This document shows positions 25,501-36,465 of a stretch of DNA of 64,000 bases, piece by piece. Under the pieces are notes generated by a model that was not told the origin of the DNA, made no database searches, and saw only the letters and a list, made by a program, of their open reading frames with translations. Source of the stretch: Chondrosia reniformis (Eukaryota; Porifera; Demospongiae; Chondrillida; Chondrillidae); the NCBI GenBank assembly GCA_947172415.1, contig OX359199.1, positions 6,525,884 through 6,589,883 on the forward strand, read 5' to 3'. The first letter of the stretch is position 1; the number at the start of each line of letters is the position of its first letter. The position numbers were made by a program, and so were the translations under genes.

Positions 25501-28238
25501 ATACATAGAAGTAGTTTTGTTGTGTTTCTTCTGTGGTCTTTATCTTCTTCCTCTGTGTCCATCTTCTTTAGTCTGGAGGAGCTACTCTGACACTTGGCAG
25601 GACAGGCTCGGTGAGGAGACAGTATTCCAGAAGGGACAGGAATGTATTACCCACTGGACCAGCAGAGGTGATTGTCTCACCAATGATATCCTCCCAGGAG
25701 CACGGTGTGGAACCATCAGCTCCCCAGTCATCCTTTGGAATGATTGATTTCGGTTCCTCAAGCAGCAGTGAAACAGATTCAGATACGGAAGACTTCTTCA
25801 TTACTCCAGCTCCCCCAGCCTATGGTGATGTGATAGAGGCTCCGCCCCCAAGACCCTCTTCCGTGCCAAATGCTGAAACCTCATTTGGTGAAGATAGAGG
25901 TCCTGCTCTCACCATTCAGAGGGCTTCGGCCTACATTGTGACCCCCGAGCCGATGGGTGTCTCCAATGATGCATTTGAGATCCCACCAGAGCTCATTGAG
26001 GAGGTAACTAGACAGCCAGGTAGGATGTCAGGGGATTTCATCTATGATATTGACCTCGCCTACCGATATTATGAGGACTTTGTTAAGGTACGCTTGGAAC
26101 TGCCAAACACATTATGGTGTATGCTGTTTACTCTGTAAAACTCTTAAATTATGCAGAGTGAGAAGAGAGCTCTGAGGAGAAGGGCTCAGCAGAATGCACA
26201 AAGCTTTTTTGGGGGAGAAGAGGCCAACTCGTGTAAGTTGCTTACGGGTTTATTAAAGGGATCTCTAAAATGAACTTTTGCTAATGCAATTTGCTCTTTG
26301 TTTAGCTGCTCAAAATGGTGCAGGAGGTGCTGGCCAATCTGCAGCTGGTGGACGTAGAAAAAGAAGGAAGAGAAGAAAGCTTGCACGTCAGGGCACTCTT
26401 GTTCGGCAAGAGGTTGAGTCTCTACCTACCTTCTTTCCTTTCTTTACTCTGACCATTACAATCACTCAAATTGTGGCTTGTATTGTCCTCTTGGTCTTGA
26501 ATGGAATAGCCCCAATTAATATTCGTCCCCAGATGGTGAGTCTAACTGTGCCTTCATTAGCAGCCGAGAATGGCACTGTCACAAAGACAGTGATGCTCTC
26601 CTCAAACCTTTGGATTGGTTCAAGGCCCGTCAGTCTCATTCAATGGGGTGCAAAGTTTAAGCCTTGTATGAGAGGAGATGATGCCGTTACTGCAAGAAAT
26701 TCAAGGGATACCGATAATGAAGCTGGTCCTCTTGGGTGTTGCATAGGAGTTAACAATACTGGGACTACCGTAGAAGAGGAGTGCTTTGGACAAGTTACAG
26801 ACTGTTCCAATGTGACCAGTTGTAGTATCAATATCACACAAGCCATCTTTGTTAGAGGAGGGTCATGTATCTCACAGGGATTTGGGCCAACCTCTACAAT
26901 GGACAAGCGGTTCTTCAGGCCCTGCTGTGTGTCACTGACTGGCGCCTGTGTAGTGGTATCTGAAGAAGAGTGTACAGCCAGAAAGGGAATTTACCACCCA
27001 AAATATGATAACTGTAGGGAGATCAATTGCCTGAGGAATGTTTGTGGTTTTGATGGGTATGGCATACCAAAGCAGCGTCCTATAGCACCTGTAGCATCAA
27101 CTGATCCTCCACCTGAAAGACCCGACCAGTGGTGGAGGTGGATTATTCCCATCTTCCTCCATCTTGGAATCATCCAGCTGATAATATTTATGGCAGTGCA
27201 GCTGTATCTGGGAATCAAGATAGAGCGATTTGCAGGATGGCTTAGAATTGGTTCCATTTATATTTTAAGTGGATTTGGTGGCCTACTGGTAAGTGGCTAT
27301 GTAAAGCCTCCTAGTGCAAATGTACAACATTTAAAGGACCTGGCAAGTGAAGTGTATCCTCAATATATGTATGTATGTAGAACATTAAACTAGTGTCTAT
27401 TAATATATGTATGTATAAAATGATTTCTACAGTTTAATTCTCCAACCCTGAACCTAAATTACTGAAAAGAATTGAAATTACATATGTATGTATACATACA
27501 CTATAAACACCTCCCCTTTCCTCTTGTATCACATTGCTGATGAAGACCTTCGGGTTGAAACGTTCTATGCATGTTGCAGTTGCTCAATAATCTCAGAATC
27601 CTATGTATGTATATGTATGTATCCGTATATGGCTGTGTGTATGTATCCGTATATGGCTGTGTGTATGTATTCTGGCTTTATTGGGCCTCAGCAATAATTG
27701 TATTCACAAATTTTGAGTTGTTATAAGTCCTTTTTGCTTGTACATTCCATAGTTTAGTGCAATATTCATACCTTATGAGGTGTACTTTGGAGCTAGTGGA
27801 TGTGTGTCTGGTCTGCTGGCTGTATTTTTGATTGAAGTTCTCCAAACTTGGAAGATTAATGATTATGCTTGGCTGGAACTGATTATCTTTATTGTTGTGA
27901 TTGTCATCTTGGCCTTCCTGGGAACTCTTCCTTACATTGATAACTTTGTCAGCATTGGAGGATTTATTTTTGGCCTTTTGTCAGCCATGGTATTCCTACC
28001 CTGGGTTACTTTTACCAAGCGTACACAAAACTGCCGATGTATCATAATAATGATAGCTTTGCCAACTCTGGTTATTCTGATGATCCTGGGTCTTCTAGTG
28101 TTCTATCTCCTGCCAGACAAGCAAGCCAATTTCTGTACCTGGTGTCACTACATCAATTGTATTCCCTACTTCGAAGGCCTGTGTGATGTTACCAACCCAT
28201 CTCCAAACACTGAAAACCTTCAAACAGTTGGACTCTGA
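22589..28238 (+). CDS. RHBDF: Inactive rhomboid (iRhom, RHBDF-type pseudoprotease)
   Basis: iRhoms are ER/Golgi polytopic proteins that traffic ADAM17 and EGF-family ligands. Exons 22589-22807, 24103-24345, 25572-26087, 26157-26232, 26306-27288, 27753-28238 give 840 residues (human iRhom1 855). A long cytosolic N-tail ends in a basic cluster (GRRKRRKRRKLARQG). TM1 (about 400-424) ends LNGIAPI as in iRhoms. A large Cys-rich lumenal iRhom homology domain with N-glycosylation sequons follows, then the rhomboid core: FLHLGIIQLIIF, ERFAGWLRIGSIYILSGFGG, SAIFIPY, GASG (Ser about 694), IDNFVSIGGF (about 742-751), and a Cys-rich end WCHYINCIPY. Vertebrate iRhoms have GPAG (Ser lost) but keep His in NFAHISG. 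Here Ser is kept and the His position is Ser746, so the dyad is still broken. Introns 1 (1.3 kb), 2 and 5 contain repeat debris. Confidence 0.93.
25370..25500. repeat. Retroelement-terminus-like fragment with GAAAC hairpin, intron 2 of iRhom
   Basis: Contains ctgaagaagggaccctaagg then gtcgaaacatc, i.e. CTGAAGA followed by a GACCC-TAA-GGGTC hairpin and GAAAC. The downstream segment gtttgatgcagttggaagaa recurs almost exactly at 30582-30604 in an MGAT1 intron, so this is interspersed. A similar hairpin block lies at 27536-27562. Confidence 0.6.
27536..27562 (+). repeat. Hammerhead-core-like block CTGATGA-hairpin-GAAAC
   Basis: Reads ctgatgaagaccttcgggtt then gaaacg: CTGATGA, a GACC-TTCG-GGTT hairpin, then GAAAC, in iRhom intron 5. 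This order matches the catalytic core of hammerhead ribozymes but has an extra A before stem II, and I could not pair convincing stems I and III. Confidence 0.35.
27605..27668. repeat. Short direct repeats in iRhom intron 5
   Basis: tgtatgtatccgtatatggc occurs twice in tandem within a TATG-rich stretch. Confidence 0.8.
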
Positions 28239-28645
28239 TGCAATGTAATTAGTGCTGATAACAGTAGACTTTTTGTAATGATTTGCATGACTCCAATAAG
28301 TTATTCTGTCATTGCTGTAGTTTCCACTTGTGTACTTGTATATAGTAATCATTTATTGCATGGTACATGGTTCAATTCCCAGCAATTGCTTCTTTCGTGT
28401 TTTTCCCTCTTTATGATGTTTCATTGATTATAACTTGTGGTTTGATTATCACATCGATTATTCATGTAGATGAGGTAGCATTATATGGTGACGAATCAAG
28501 GTTACGTATAAGAACTTAGCAGATCTTGAGTTCAGGCAAGAATGTCAAATTTTTAACAAGGTTTCTCTATAGCCAGCTTTTGAATTTACCGCCTTAGCTT
28601 TAGATTGAGGGGTCCTACTCCTTGATGCTCCATTGTACGTAGTCA
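28239..28645. other. Intergenic iRhom-MGAT1 spacer with SINE
   Basis: 407 bp. Holds the iRhom 3' UTR, SINE copy 2 (28361-28466) and the presumed MGAT1 promoter. No other gene seen. Confidence 0.7.
28361..28466 (+). mobile_element. tRNA-like SINE copy 2
   Basis: Plus-strand copy with a T-arm-like ggttcaattccc and the tail cagcaattgcttctttcgtg, ttttccctct, ttgattatcac and attattcatg shared with the copy at 18871-19010. The anticodon-arm half is more diverged here and the tail has small indels, so this copy is probably older or 5'-truncated. Confidence 0.8.
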
Positions 28646-30972
28646 ATGAAACTACAGAATTATTTGCTATATGGAACAATTATTTGCGCCTTCTGGATTT
28701 TGTTGACATGGATGATCCTACATTTAAACGAAGGCCATCTTGACAAGAAGCAAGTGAGTCTTTTCCTTCTTTGTGTTTTCATTTTCGCCACAAAATGGGT
28801 TCCTTTGCGTAGTTAGAAGATTACTACGAAGAACTTTCCAAGCGATTCAGGGCCGAGTTAAACTTTAAGCTCGATAATTTGGACGCAAGGAATGTAAGAC
28901 AACTGAATGAACTTCATAGTGAAATCAACAGATTACAAAGTAAGGGGCAAACTTACAATTGTTACCTGATGCAATAAACACCTTTTTTTTTCATTTTTAA
29001 CTTGTCAGGAAAGCTAGATGCTTTAAAAATAGCAACTCATCCTTCTGAAGCAGTTCAGAGTAGAAGCACTAGTACTACTGCTTCCAAACAAAATGATGGC
29101 GGCAAGCAGTTAAAACGAGTGGGCACATCTGATACCATAGCAGTGTTACTTCTGGCTTGCAATAGAGAGTCTTACCTGAAGAAGACACTGGACCTTCTCC
29201 TGCATCTGAGACCCTCGGCTGAGGCCTTTCCAATTATAGTCAGCCATGACTGCAATCACCAAGCAACCGCCAATCAGATTGCATCATATGGCAATCAGAT
29301 TACATTCATCAAGGTAGCCATGTTATGTCCCATATGTACCTCAAACATGCAGTAGACATGCTGTATATTGTCTCTCGACTCTCAGCAACCGGATCAGAGT
29401 GTTATAGATCTACCTGCCAAAGAAAAGAAGTTTGAAGGATACTATAAAATATCAAGACATTATAAATTTGCTTTAAATCAAGTCTTCAAGACAATGGACT
29501 ACAAATATGTTATAATAGTTGAAGGTACACAATTGTATATAAGTACATTTGTCACTCTAAATGTGTTCCTAATGTGGTTGCATTTATTCCTGTTCAGATG
29601 ATCTGGAAATATCTTCTGATTTCTTTTCCTACTTTGGCTCAACAAGATGGCTACTGGACAAGGACCCATCAATTTGGTGTATATCAGCATGGAACGACAA
29701 TGGAAAAGACAGCTTTGTCTCAGGAAATGGTACACATACATTGAACATTTCTGTTTATTATTTTATCCTTTTTACTGTCTCCTAGAGATACTGTACAGGT
29801 CAGATTTCTTTCCTGGACTGGGCTGGATGTTGAAGAAAGATCTTTGGGAGGAATTGGAGCCTAAATGGCCCGCAGGGTAAGTGCTGGATTATAGGCAACT
29901 GTACAGTAGAGGTGTGCCCTCTGGAACTTGATTTCTTTCACCGAGCGGCCATCTTAATTATGTCTTAGGAATCTTATTGGATGCCTATTGTTTTAAAGTG
30001 TTTGTCTACTTCATTAGATATTGGGATGACTGGATGAGAAACTCAGAGCAGAGGAAGGACAGGTGAGTCTGGACATGCAGGTCCATCTGTGTGTTGGCTG
30101 TCAAGGTCATCTCACACGAGCTTGTTTTACTGTTTATTTGTCATATACATATGTATGTATGATTTATATAGTATTGTGTACTATGCCATCCATACAAATT
30201 ATGTATAATACTATGTATTTCCTATACCGTGGGCTATGTAGAGTAGACATGCAAGCCCTTCTTTGATAACAATAAGGGTCTCCTGCTTGCTACCTATATA
30301 TGTGTATGTGCTATTGTACGTTGTTTTGGTAGGGTTTGCATCAGACCTGAAGTGTGTAGAACAAGAACATTTGGGGAGACAGGCGTCAGCAAAGGAGAAT
30401 TTTACAAGACTCACCTCAAATTTATTAAACTAAACAGTGATCCAGTAGACTTTTCTAGGAAAGACCTTTCATATTTAATTAAAGTAAGCTTTTATTAAAG
30501 AGACATTATTTGTGAATAGAAATGTAAAAATTGTCATAAAATGGTACAACTTCTGATGGGCCTATAGAGATGTACAAAACTAAGTTTGATGCAGTTAGAA
30601 GAAATCTTTATTCTGTTATATTAGGACAGCTATGATCAATCCTTTCTAAGTCATGTATATGGTCTCCCTGAGATGGAGTACCAGCAGGCTCTTGCCAACT
30701 ACAAGCCAGAGCTCACTGAGATCAGAGTGACCTATGTTGGGTTGATTCAGTTTGCATCCTTTGCTAAGAGATTCAAGATAATGGCAGATTCCAAGGTAAG
30801 TAGACCAGACTGAAGAGCAGGTGGACATTGCTTCAGACATTATGTAGCTGCTAGAAATGCTTTTCTCTTGATCCCCCTGCAGTCTGGAGTCCCAAGAGGT
30901 GCTTACAAAGGAATTGTTCCATTTATGTACAATGGAAGAAGAATTTTTATGACACCTCCGAAACCAAGCTAA
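28646..30972 (+). CDS. MGAT1: Alpha-1,3-mannosyl-glycoprotein beta-1,2-GlcNAc transferase (GnT-I)
   Basis: Medial-Golgi GT13 enzyme adding the first GlcNAc to Man5, starting hybrid and complex N-glycans. Exons: 28646-28753, 28813-28939, 29009-29313, 29386-29524, 29598-29729, 29786-29876, 30018-30062, 30333-30483, 30625-30795, 30883-30972; 452 residues (human 445). Short N-tail, one type II signal anchor ([20 protein letters not shown], residues about 6-25), then a stem. The catalytic domain starts [19 protein letters not shown]. Diagnostic blocks follow: [35 protein letters not shown] with the EDD metal/UDP-binding motif (about 226-228), [30 protein letters not shown], and [20 protein letters not shown]. 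The start codon is chosen because it alone supplies the anchor. MCMBP begins 90 bp after the stop on the same strand. Confidence 0.97.
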
Positions 30973-31062
30973 TATTTATATTTGTGTATGTAACAGTACT
31001 ATTATAGTACATTATTTATTTTTAAATTGACGCCTAACGCACTGGGCGGTTATCTGGTAGCC

Positions 31063-34000
31063 ATGCCTATAGTTCAAGAAGATTGGATTGGAAAACCTTT
31101 GGAAGTTATCCGCACTCTCTTTGGTAGGTTGCGTTAGTATTATTTATAAATATGATGGATAGCTGCGTGCTGTGAGAGTACTGGTCAATCGGAATTAGTC
31201 TCCTTTACGGCTGCCGGGAGATATCACGTGAAACCTGCAAAGCCCGCGCATTTCTCTCTAAATTTGCTGAGGTTGAAAGTTTCAGGACTACACTATTATG
31301 TACGTGTTTAGGTCGATACGATCAAAACTCATTGGACAAGGAAATAGCAAAGTATTTCGAAGAGAAAATCAAACAAAATGGATTGAAAGAGGCAAGCATA
31401 CTTGATTAGCAGTTTCATCCATGCACCACTATTGAGCCACTAACTGTTACCATGGTTACAGCATTATGTGAACATGTCACCGTCTGTTGTCATGGTCACA
31501 GTAATGACAGTTACACATTGTTTGCAGGTTCCTTCCCTAAATGGTTCTCCTACCTACAAGCTGCAGTCCAACACGCTGGTGAGGTTCAGGTGTATGATCC
31601 AGGATGTGCTGGACCCAGAGCTCTTCCTCTCCTCTTACGAAACAGTTTGTGAAAAGGACCAAACAAGAGTGAGTGTGTATGTATATGTATCAGGATATTA
31701 TTTTAGTGTATTCTTAGAAGGTCTCTAGTTATGCAAACCTTGCAATTATTGCACAATTTCTCTTATCCAGGAAGTGCATTGTGGAATGTACACAGACTGC
31801 TCCTATCATCCGGATGGACACTATATTGACTTTGAGTCTCCCAGAAATGTCACGCAGGATAGACAGACATTTTACTGCATTTCAGTTCCTGCTGAAACAC
31901 AGTGGGGAAAACAGATATCCTCCTTTAACATGGAGGTCAACTGTTGCCAGGCAACGTAGATTAGGTATCAAAAGTAGTATATTAGGTGTCCCTTGACCAT
32001 AGCAGCTTTTTGACCTTTTTATTTCTCTCTCAAATTTATCTAAAATGACAACCTTAACTATAGACCTACATTTTATATCCTCAATCCACTCTCGTGGAGA
32101 CAGAGTCAGTTCCTATTCCAAGTTCCAAATCAAAGCGGAAGATTTCAGAATCAGAAGGATCAACTGATGTCCCAGCTAGTCCCTTCAGTGAGGCTTCCAT
32201 GGAGACAGACATTCAACCACCAAAGACTCCCTCACCTGATAAACCTGAGGTCACGGCTATTGCACCTCAAGCCAAGAAACCCAAGGAGGGGGAGTCTAAT
32301 GAGATGGAAGAGATAAAGGTCAGGAAATCTGCTCATTGCTTAGAAAAGACTAGTGAGATTTAGTCAATTTTTAATTTAGAAATTATCGCAAGGGGAGATA
32401 AAATACAATAAAGTTATTAGGGGGCAACCTACCTAGTTCACTGTTTCTTTGCTAGTAAAATTTGGTAATTTGACTTCCTCGGGGGATACTTTTAAGAGGG
32501 GGTAAATACCCCCTACCCCCTAAAGGAAGCCCTGGTAATGTTACTTTTACATGTCAATATGATAAAGGACACAATTGTAGCTTGATTTTCTCCTCTCAAG
32601 TGCAGACCTACGTATAGTCTTTATCTTTCAAAGTATTTCCATGTCTGTGCTTAGCCTCAAGGAGCTGTGGCAGTCCTTCCAACCTTCAGTCACCTCAACT
32701 TCCCGATTGTGGATCCAAATGGAGTGGCAGCCCTCGTGAAGGTGTATCACGACTTTGATACTTTCAAGGTCAACCAAGTGGTGGAGTTTATTGGTATAGT
32801 ATATGCGGAACCATTTGTACCAGCAGTTGACCAAAGAGGGGGGCAGGATGCTGGAATTGAAGGAGTTTCCATTGATCCCACAGTTGCCTTTGAGGAGACT
32901 CTAATGGAAATGAAGGCTCACTCCCCTCCTCCATCTCTAGTGCCACGCCTTCATTGCATCATGGCCAATAAGATTATGCAACCAAATCCTCTACTTCCAC
33001 AAGACTTGGTTCTTCCTGTTAAAATGGATGGTGAGCCTACAGCTATCTACTGGAGACTAGAGGGTGTATAAATGTAGACATATTTGTGTCACTCTACCTT
33101 CTAATGTGATGTAGTCTTAATAGATGAAGCTCCCTAGGTCACCATGGTAACAAAGGTTCAACCACCCCCACATTTCCAATGCACATGTACTGTGTATATG
33201 GCATGTGACCTACCTAGTCCCTCCCTTGTGAGCTAAGATGGTCGTACTGACTGTTCAGACATGCTCTCTTTCATTTGTAGTGTATTATCAACTGAGTGGA
33301 TCTATGTCAACAGCAAGATCAGAGCTGCTAGACCTGCTCAGTAGTGTGTTGTATGGGGACAGATTAGCAGCAGAATACACCTTGCTTCATCTCCTGTCAA
33401 CAGTGTAGGTTATTGGCACACTAATTTGAATGTCTATACTGAAAGACTATTAACTTTAAAGACTATTAACTTTAAATTCAAAGACTATTAACTTTAAAGA
33501 CTATATAGTCTAAGATAGACTGAAAATCATATAACTAATTGAAATTTGCAGTTTTTATTGGGAGTAATATCAACCAAGTTATATTAAGACCACCATTTGT
33601 GTAATTATTGTATTCGGTTAATAAAGGCACTACATTTCACCTACTTAGATATGCACGCACAGAGATGCTGTGTCTGGGCAGCTTTGCATTGAATATATCC
33701 GGTTTTCCCCCTTCCAAGATGGAAGGCAGTTCATGCTCCTCTAACTTGGCACAACTCATCAAGGAATTGGTCCCAAAGGTCTGTATCTCTGTTGCCATAG
33801 CAACACCAACACATGCCCATTGGTGTATCTTCTGCTCTACTTTGAGCAATCTCTTCACCTTTGCAGTGTCATGTGCTTCCGATGACCTTGGAGAACATGA
33901 ATGATTTGGATTTTGTGCCCAAAAAAGATTACACGGCAAATCGTCTTAAATCTGGAAGGCTTCAGCTTTCTGATGGTAAATAGACCAAAGCAAATAGTTG

Positions 34001-36053
34001 TGGTTGCTGGGTTTATCTTATAGATATAATGTAAAGGTGAATAGTAATGTTGGCTGACTCTATAATGTATATTTAGAAGGAATTTATTGCGTGGTTACTG
34101 GATAACTGTGAAGTAACTCCTTTCTCTTTTGTGTAGGAACTCATTTGGTTCTGGATGAAACTGCTATGAGTGAAGGACAACTGAATGAAAATGGAGTTAA
34201 GAATTTGACTGCATTGAATCAGCTTATTCTTTGGCAGAAAGTCAATTATGACTTCCAGTACCACACGTCTGAGTTTCCTTGTGATATGGTGAGTCAGCAC
34301 TCCGTCTGAGGAATGATCGGAATTATAATGATGACCTTTAGAAGTAGCCTTCCTTAAAATCAATCATTGCGTACACATGTCAGAAATTATTAATAATTAA
34401 AAAATGAGTGATAATTTTGTCTGTGTCTGCACTATTCAATAAAACCCAGGAAATGGTGATATTACGACATGGTAACCTTTCGTTCCTTTCTCCAGCCAGT
34501 GCTGGTCCTCTCTGAAGGGAAATCTTTACTGCCGGTAAGCTTGAAGGATGTGTGGAGCCTTATCTAAACAGTTGACACATTTATGGTTTAAGTGCTATAT
34601 ATTTTTATGAAATGTTAACATTGTGGATGTAAAGGTGGAACGAGTGTTTACATTGAGACTTTTTCCTACATTGTACTTCTTGTGAAATCATGAAAAATGT
34701 TGCAATTCATCATTGTATAGAAATGCAATTTAAAGTGCCAAAACCCTCAGAATGGTTCCATGGAATAACTGCTTTTTTGATAGCATTCAAGTTGTATGCG
34801 TGATACATATTTCCTAATAATTATGTCATTGTCCTAGTCATAGTAGATTAATGTAAACTATTTAACTACAAATTGATAGAAGCTCAAATGTACTTGGAAA
34901 GCGTATCACATTCATACACTTAACCGTCAGGTACTCATCACGTGTAACTTTATATACCAATAATAAGTGGGAAGTGGATCCAATGTATGAGTGCTAGTGT
35001 TTATAAGTGTACACATGTATAACCTATATTCAATATTTTTCCTCCTGTAATATTATTATTTTAATTCAAATAGTTGCCTTGAATAATAAAGTAGGATATG
35101 TCTATATAATTGTACACTTATACAGACTCAGTGCCATCTGCCCTTGGCTCCAGTTGCACCGGAGAAAATGGTTACTTCTGCCAACCAGCCCACCACATCT
35201 CCTCCTAGTGACGTACTAGTCCGCCTCCGTACATACCTCGGTCTTCACCGTGTTCTGGCCTATCAGCTTCCAGATCACATCAGAGAGACATTAGAACAGG
35301 ATTTTGTTGACATGAGGAAGGCGGCCCCAGGAAACATGAATGCAGACTTGTTTCATCTGATGCTCAACATAGCAAGGTGATATAATCAATGTGTGTTCAA
35401 TGTGCATCATGAAGTGGTCCTTGGTTATGAAGTCTGTATACTTCTTTATAAACACAGACCACATTTTAGTGCTAAGAGGAAGTTGGTCCGACATAGTCTA
35501 ATGCTTGCATAAAAAAGTTTTCCTGGAATAGGAGGTTAAAATAATGACCAGCTAATCATTCAGCCGACTTAATGTCTACACATCATCCTTGGATGAGAAA
35601 ACAGAATTCTCTTTTCTTCCTGAAAGAAGACATGTTTCTAGAATTGTTCACCCTTAATTTATGTAATAAATGGTCCTTTCTCTGTCTTCTGAATATACTT
35701 GGTGTACCAATAGATTTTATAATTATGTGAGAAGTTTTATCATCTGAAATCTGTCAAGAGAGGATTTGTTGAATACAATTGTATAGTTGTGGCAATTGTT
35801 AGGACTTTCAACACATGTCTTATAGTTAAAAGTGTTAAAGGTCCTAACAATTAATTAATCAGCATTCTAACAGTATCTTAATGGTATATACATACAATAT
35901 CTGGTAATTAGAATGGTTTCCATGTTATTAGCACGAGATGCTCTTTCATTATCCAGACTAGTAAGCCTAAGTGTGGGGCAGTCGGTATTGAGCTTGGAGA
36001 CGTGGAGACATGTCAAAAGTCTTGAAAAGGAAAGAAGTGCACGACTGAACTAA
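31063..36053 (+). CDS. MCMBP: MCM complex-binding protein (ETG1)
   Basis: Nuclear partner of MCM2-7, acting in MCM unloading/assembly and sister-chromatid cohesion. Thirteen exons: 31063-31123, 31312-31391, 31528-31668, 31771-31935, 32064-32318, 32655-33030, 33281-33404, 33649-33778, 33867-33975, 34137-34288, 34496-34534, 35126-35376, 35957-36053; 659 residues (human 642). Recognisable blocks: [111 protein letters not shown], and [11 protein letters not shown]. Exon 5 is a low-complexity Ser/Pro/Lys linker and the least certain boundary. Intron 2 (31392-31527) appears to use a GC-AG boundary (GAG|GCAAGC). Introns contain several X-box-like palindromes (for example 33791-33804). Confidence 0.95.
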
Positions 36054-36465
36054 AACTGATTCTGATGAAAATAAAGTTTATAAGTTCAGTAAATGTATAA
36101 TGTCTTTCAAATTTTGTGATGTTATGATCAGTTTCAATTGCTTACATCTGTATGTGCATACTTTAAATTTCACTTCATTGTTGAAAAATTGTTTTCGTTA
36201 TTCGCTTGTATTCACATTGTCTTTAGCTTGTGATTTTATACACTGCTTGTACATACTTCTAATCTACTGAAGTCTACATGCTGTATCATGCCATGTACGT
36301 ATGCATGCTATTTCATATGTGTAATTACACATTTTAGAAAAAAAAGATTAATAATTATGAAGCATTCCAATTGAAATTCATATAGTACATACATATTGCA
36401 CAATTAGCAGTTAATGAACAGTAGGAAATTAAAAATAACTCAACCTAATTAGTCGGACAGACAGT
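36054..36465. other. Convergent 3' spacer MCMBP / TMEM127-like
   Basis: 412 bp AT-rich region with an AATAAAG-type polyadenylation signal near 36069-36076 on the MCMBP side. No gene or repeat recognised. Confidence 0.7.

Noticed and set aside
32461-32540. Pyrimidine/purine hairpin ggggg-taaata-ccccc in MCMBP intron 5 as a MITE
   Set aside because: Short internal palindrome but no matching terminal inverted repeats or target duplication.
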